This document shows, in pieces, positions 4,435 to 5,408 of a stretch of DNA of 5,408 bases (position 1 is the first letter of the stretch; each line of letters starts with the position of its first letter). The DNA lies in assembly GCA_021798415.1 (NCBI GenBank), contig JAJZGO010000104.1, positions 1-5,408 of the forward strand, written 5' to 3'. The stretch comes from Thermoplasmata archaeon (GTDB taxonomy: Archaea; Thermoplasmatota; Thermoplasmata; Lutacidiplasmatales; UBA184). A program made the translations under genes and the position numbers. The notes beneath the pieces were generated by a model. That model ran no database searches and was not told the origin of the DNA. It saw only the letters and a list, made by a program, of their open reading frames with translations.

Positions 4435-5408
4435 ATGTCGCCCCACGACTGGTTCGACGACACCTTCGGCGAGAGTCCCACGGCGGCCCTCCTGCTCGAT
4501 CCGGACGGCCACGTCGGCCGTTCGAACGCGCTCGCGCGCGAGCTCCTCGGAATCGCCGGGGACCCGGTCGGACGACCGCTCGCGGACCTGCTGTCGCCGG
4601 CGAGCACCTGGCTCGAATCCGCCCGCGCCCGCGTACAGGCGGACGGCACCCGGTTCTCCGTCTCGCGGGCGGTCCTCGAGCCCGCGGCCCGGGACCGGCG
4701 GCACTTGGTCGACGTCGAGCTCTATCCCCGATCGACCCCCGGGGCGGCGGCGGGTGTACTCGTGATGATCAACGACCGAACGGGAGCCCATCGCGACAGC
4801 CCCGAGTCGGCGCGCCTGTTCTACGAGGCCTTCCTCCACTCGACCAACGCGATGGAGCTGACCGACCGCGACGGGTACATCGTGGACGTGAACCCGGCGT
4901 TCGAACGGATCTACGGCTACTCGCGGGAGGAGCTCATCGGGCGGCGGCCGAACGTCGTCTCGAGCGGCCGGACCGACCTCGCGACGTACGCGGGGATGTG
5001 GAAGCTGCTCCTCGACCCGAACGTGGGGGCGTGGTCCGGCGAACTCGTCAACCGCGACCGGCGCGGCAACGAGCATCCCGTCCTCCTCGCGATCACCGCG
5101 ATCCGGGCTCCGGACGGCTCGATCACGCACTTCCTCGGCGTCGCGGTCGACCTGACGGAGCGCAAGGCGTGGGAGCGTGGGGCGATGCACTCGGAGCGCC
5201 TCGCCTCCCTCGGCCAGCTCGCCGCGGGGGTCGCGCACGAGATCAACACGCCGCTCGCGAACATCACGCTCATCGCGGAGTCGATCCGTCGGCGGGCCAC
5301 CGACCCCTGGACCCACGGTCGCATCGACTCCCTCCTCCACCAGACCGAGTCCGCCGCGCGGATCGTGCGGGGCCTGCTCGACTTCGCCCGCCGGCCCGAG
5401 ACGAAGAT
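4435..5408 (+). CDS. Soluble PAS-PAS histidine kinase (3' partial)
   Basis: The frame is open from the ATG at 4435 to the window edge, 324 residues, with the C-terminus missing. A divergent PAS-like domain covers about 5-112 (SPTAALLLDPDGHVGRSNAL). A clear second PAS covers about 128-246: NAMELTDRDGYIVDVNPAFE, YGYSREELIG, then GVAVDLTERK at its end. The HisKA dimerisation helix follows, with ERLASLGQLAAGVAHEINTP, in which H268 is the expected phosphoacceptor; the second helix includes RIVRGLLDFARRP. The N, G1 and G2 boxes of the ATPase domain must lie beyond base 5408. No transmembrane segment is present, so it should sense a cytoplasmic signal through the PAS domains; no haem- or flavin-binding residues can be assigned with confidence. 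It is divergent from the degenerate receiver gene, 114 bases between starts. A true response regulator is not in the window and may follow downstream or be fused at its C-terminus. Third codon positions are almost all G or C. Confidence 0.92.
   Translation, partial: MSPHDWFDDTFGESPTAALLLDPDGHVGRSNALARELLGIAGDPVGRPLADLLSPASTWLESARARVQADGTRFSVSRAVLEPAARDRRHLVDVELYPRSTPGAAAGVLVMINDRTGAHRDSPESARLFYEAFLHSTNAMELTDRDGYIVDVNPAFERIYGYSREELIGRRPNVVSSGRTDLATYAGMWKLLLDPNVGAWSGELVNRDRRGNEHPVLLAITAIRAPDGSITHFLGVAVDLTERKAWERGAMHSERLASLGQLAAGVAHEINTPLANITLIAESIRRRATDPWTHGRIDSLLHQTESAARIVRGLLDFARRPETK

Noticed and set aside
2504..4765. 753-codon plus-strand open frame spanning the exporter, the receiver-like gene and the kinase start
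   Set aside because: It is Arg/Pro/His-flooded and overlaps three better supported genes in other frames.
4399..5340. 313-codon minus-strand open frame opposite the kinase
   Set aside because: Antisense shadow: the plus strand encodes PAS and HisKA motifs in full; the minus product is Arg/Val/Glu-rich without motifs.

Overview
The window is a GC-rich stretch (roughly 70% G+C by eye) with strong G/C preference at third codon positions. It looks most like a chromosomal segment of a GC-rich archaeon, possibly from the Thermoplasmata/Euryarchaeota side. The argument is indirect. Three confident genes lack a convincing Shine-Dalgarno site and instead carry a short A/T-containing, TATA-like patch centred about 25-30 bases before the start codon, as expected for leaderless or short-leader archaeal transcripts. 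The protein set (a long CxxCxxCC-type cysteine protein, a small two-CBS protein, a soluble PAS histidine kinase, a stand-alone receiver-like protein) also fits such archaea. A GC-rich bacterium is not excluded.

Layout: (1) 1-252, the 3' end of an unrecognised plus-strand gene. (2) 253-636, a 384-base stretch with no convincing gene and weaker codon bias than its surroundings. (3) 637-1719, minus strand, a 360-residue YkgJ/CxxCxxCC-type putative metal-cluster protein with a long uncharacterised C-terminal part. (4) 1813-2256, plus strand, a two-CBS-domain protein divergent from it across a 93-base promoter region. (5) 2370-3818, plus strand, a DHA2-type 14-helix MFS exporter, the only gene with a clear Shine-Dalgarno site. 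(6) 3913-4320, minus strand, a receiver-like protein that has lost the phosphoacceptor Asp, the conserved Thr/Ser and the conserved Lys. (7) 4435 to the window edge, plus strand, a soluble histidine kinase with two PAS domains and a HisKA H-box; its ATPase domain lies beyond the window.

How they may work together: the degenerate receiver and the PAS kinase are divergent neighbours sharing a 114-base control region, so they may belong to one signalling system in which the receiver-like protein acts as a non-phosphorylated adaptor or regulator. The cysteine protein and the CBS protein share a second divergent promoter region. The exporter follows the CBS gene on the same strand after 113 bases. 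No mobile element, CRISPR array, tRNA or rRNA was seen. The points most worth a second look are the pseudo-receiver/kinase pair, the C-terminal part of the cysteine protein, two 12-base perfect palindromes in the two divergent promoter regions, and the ambiguous stretch 253-636.
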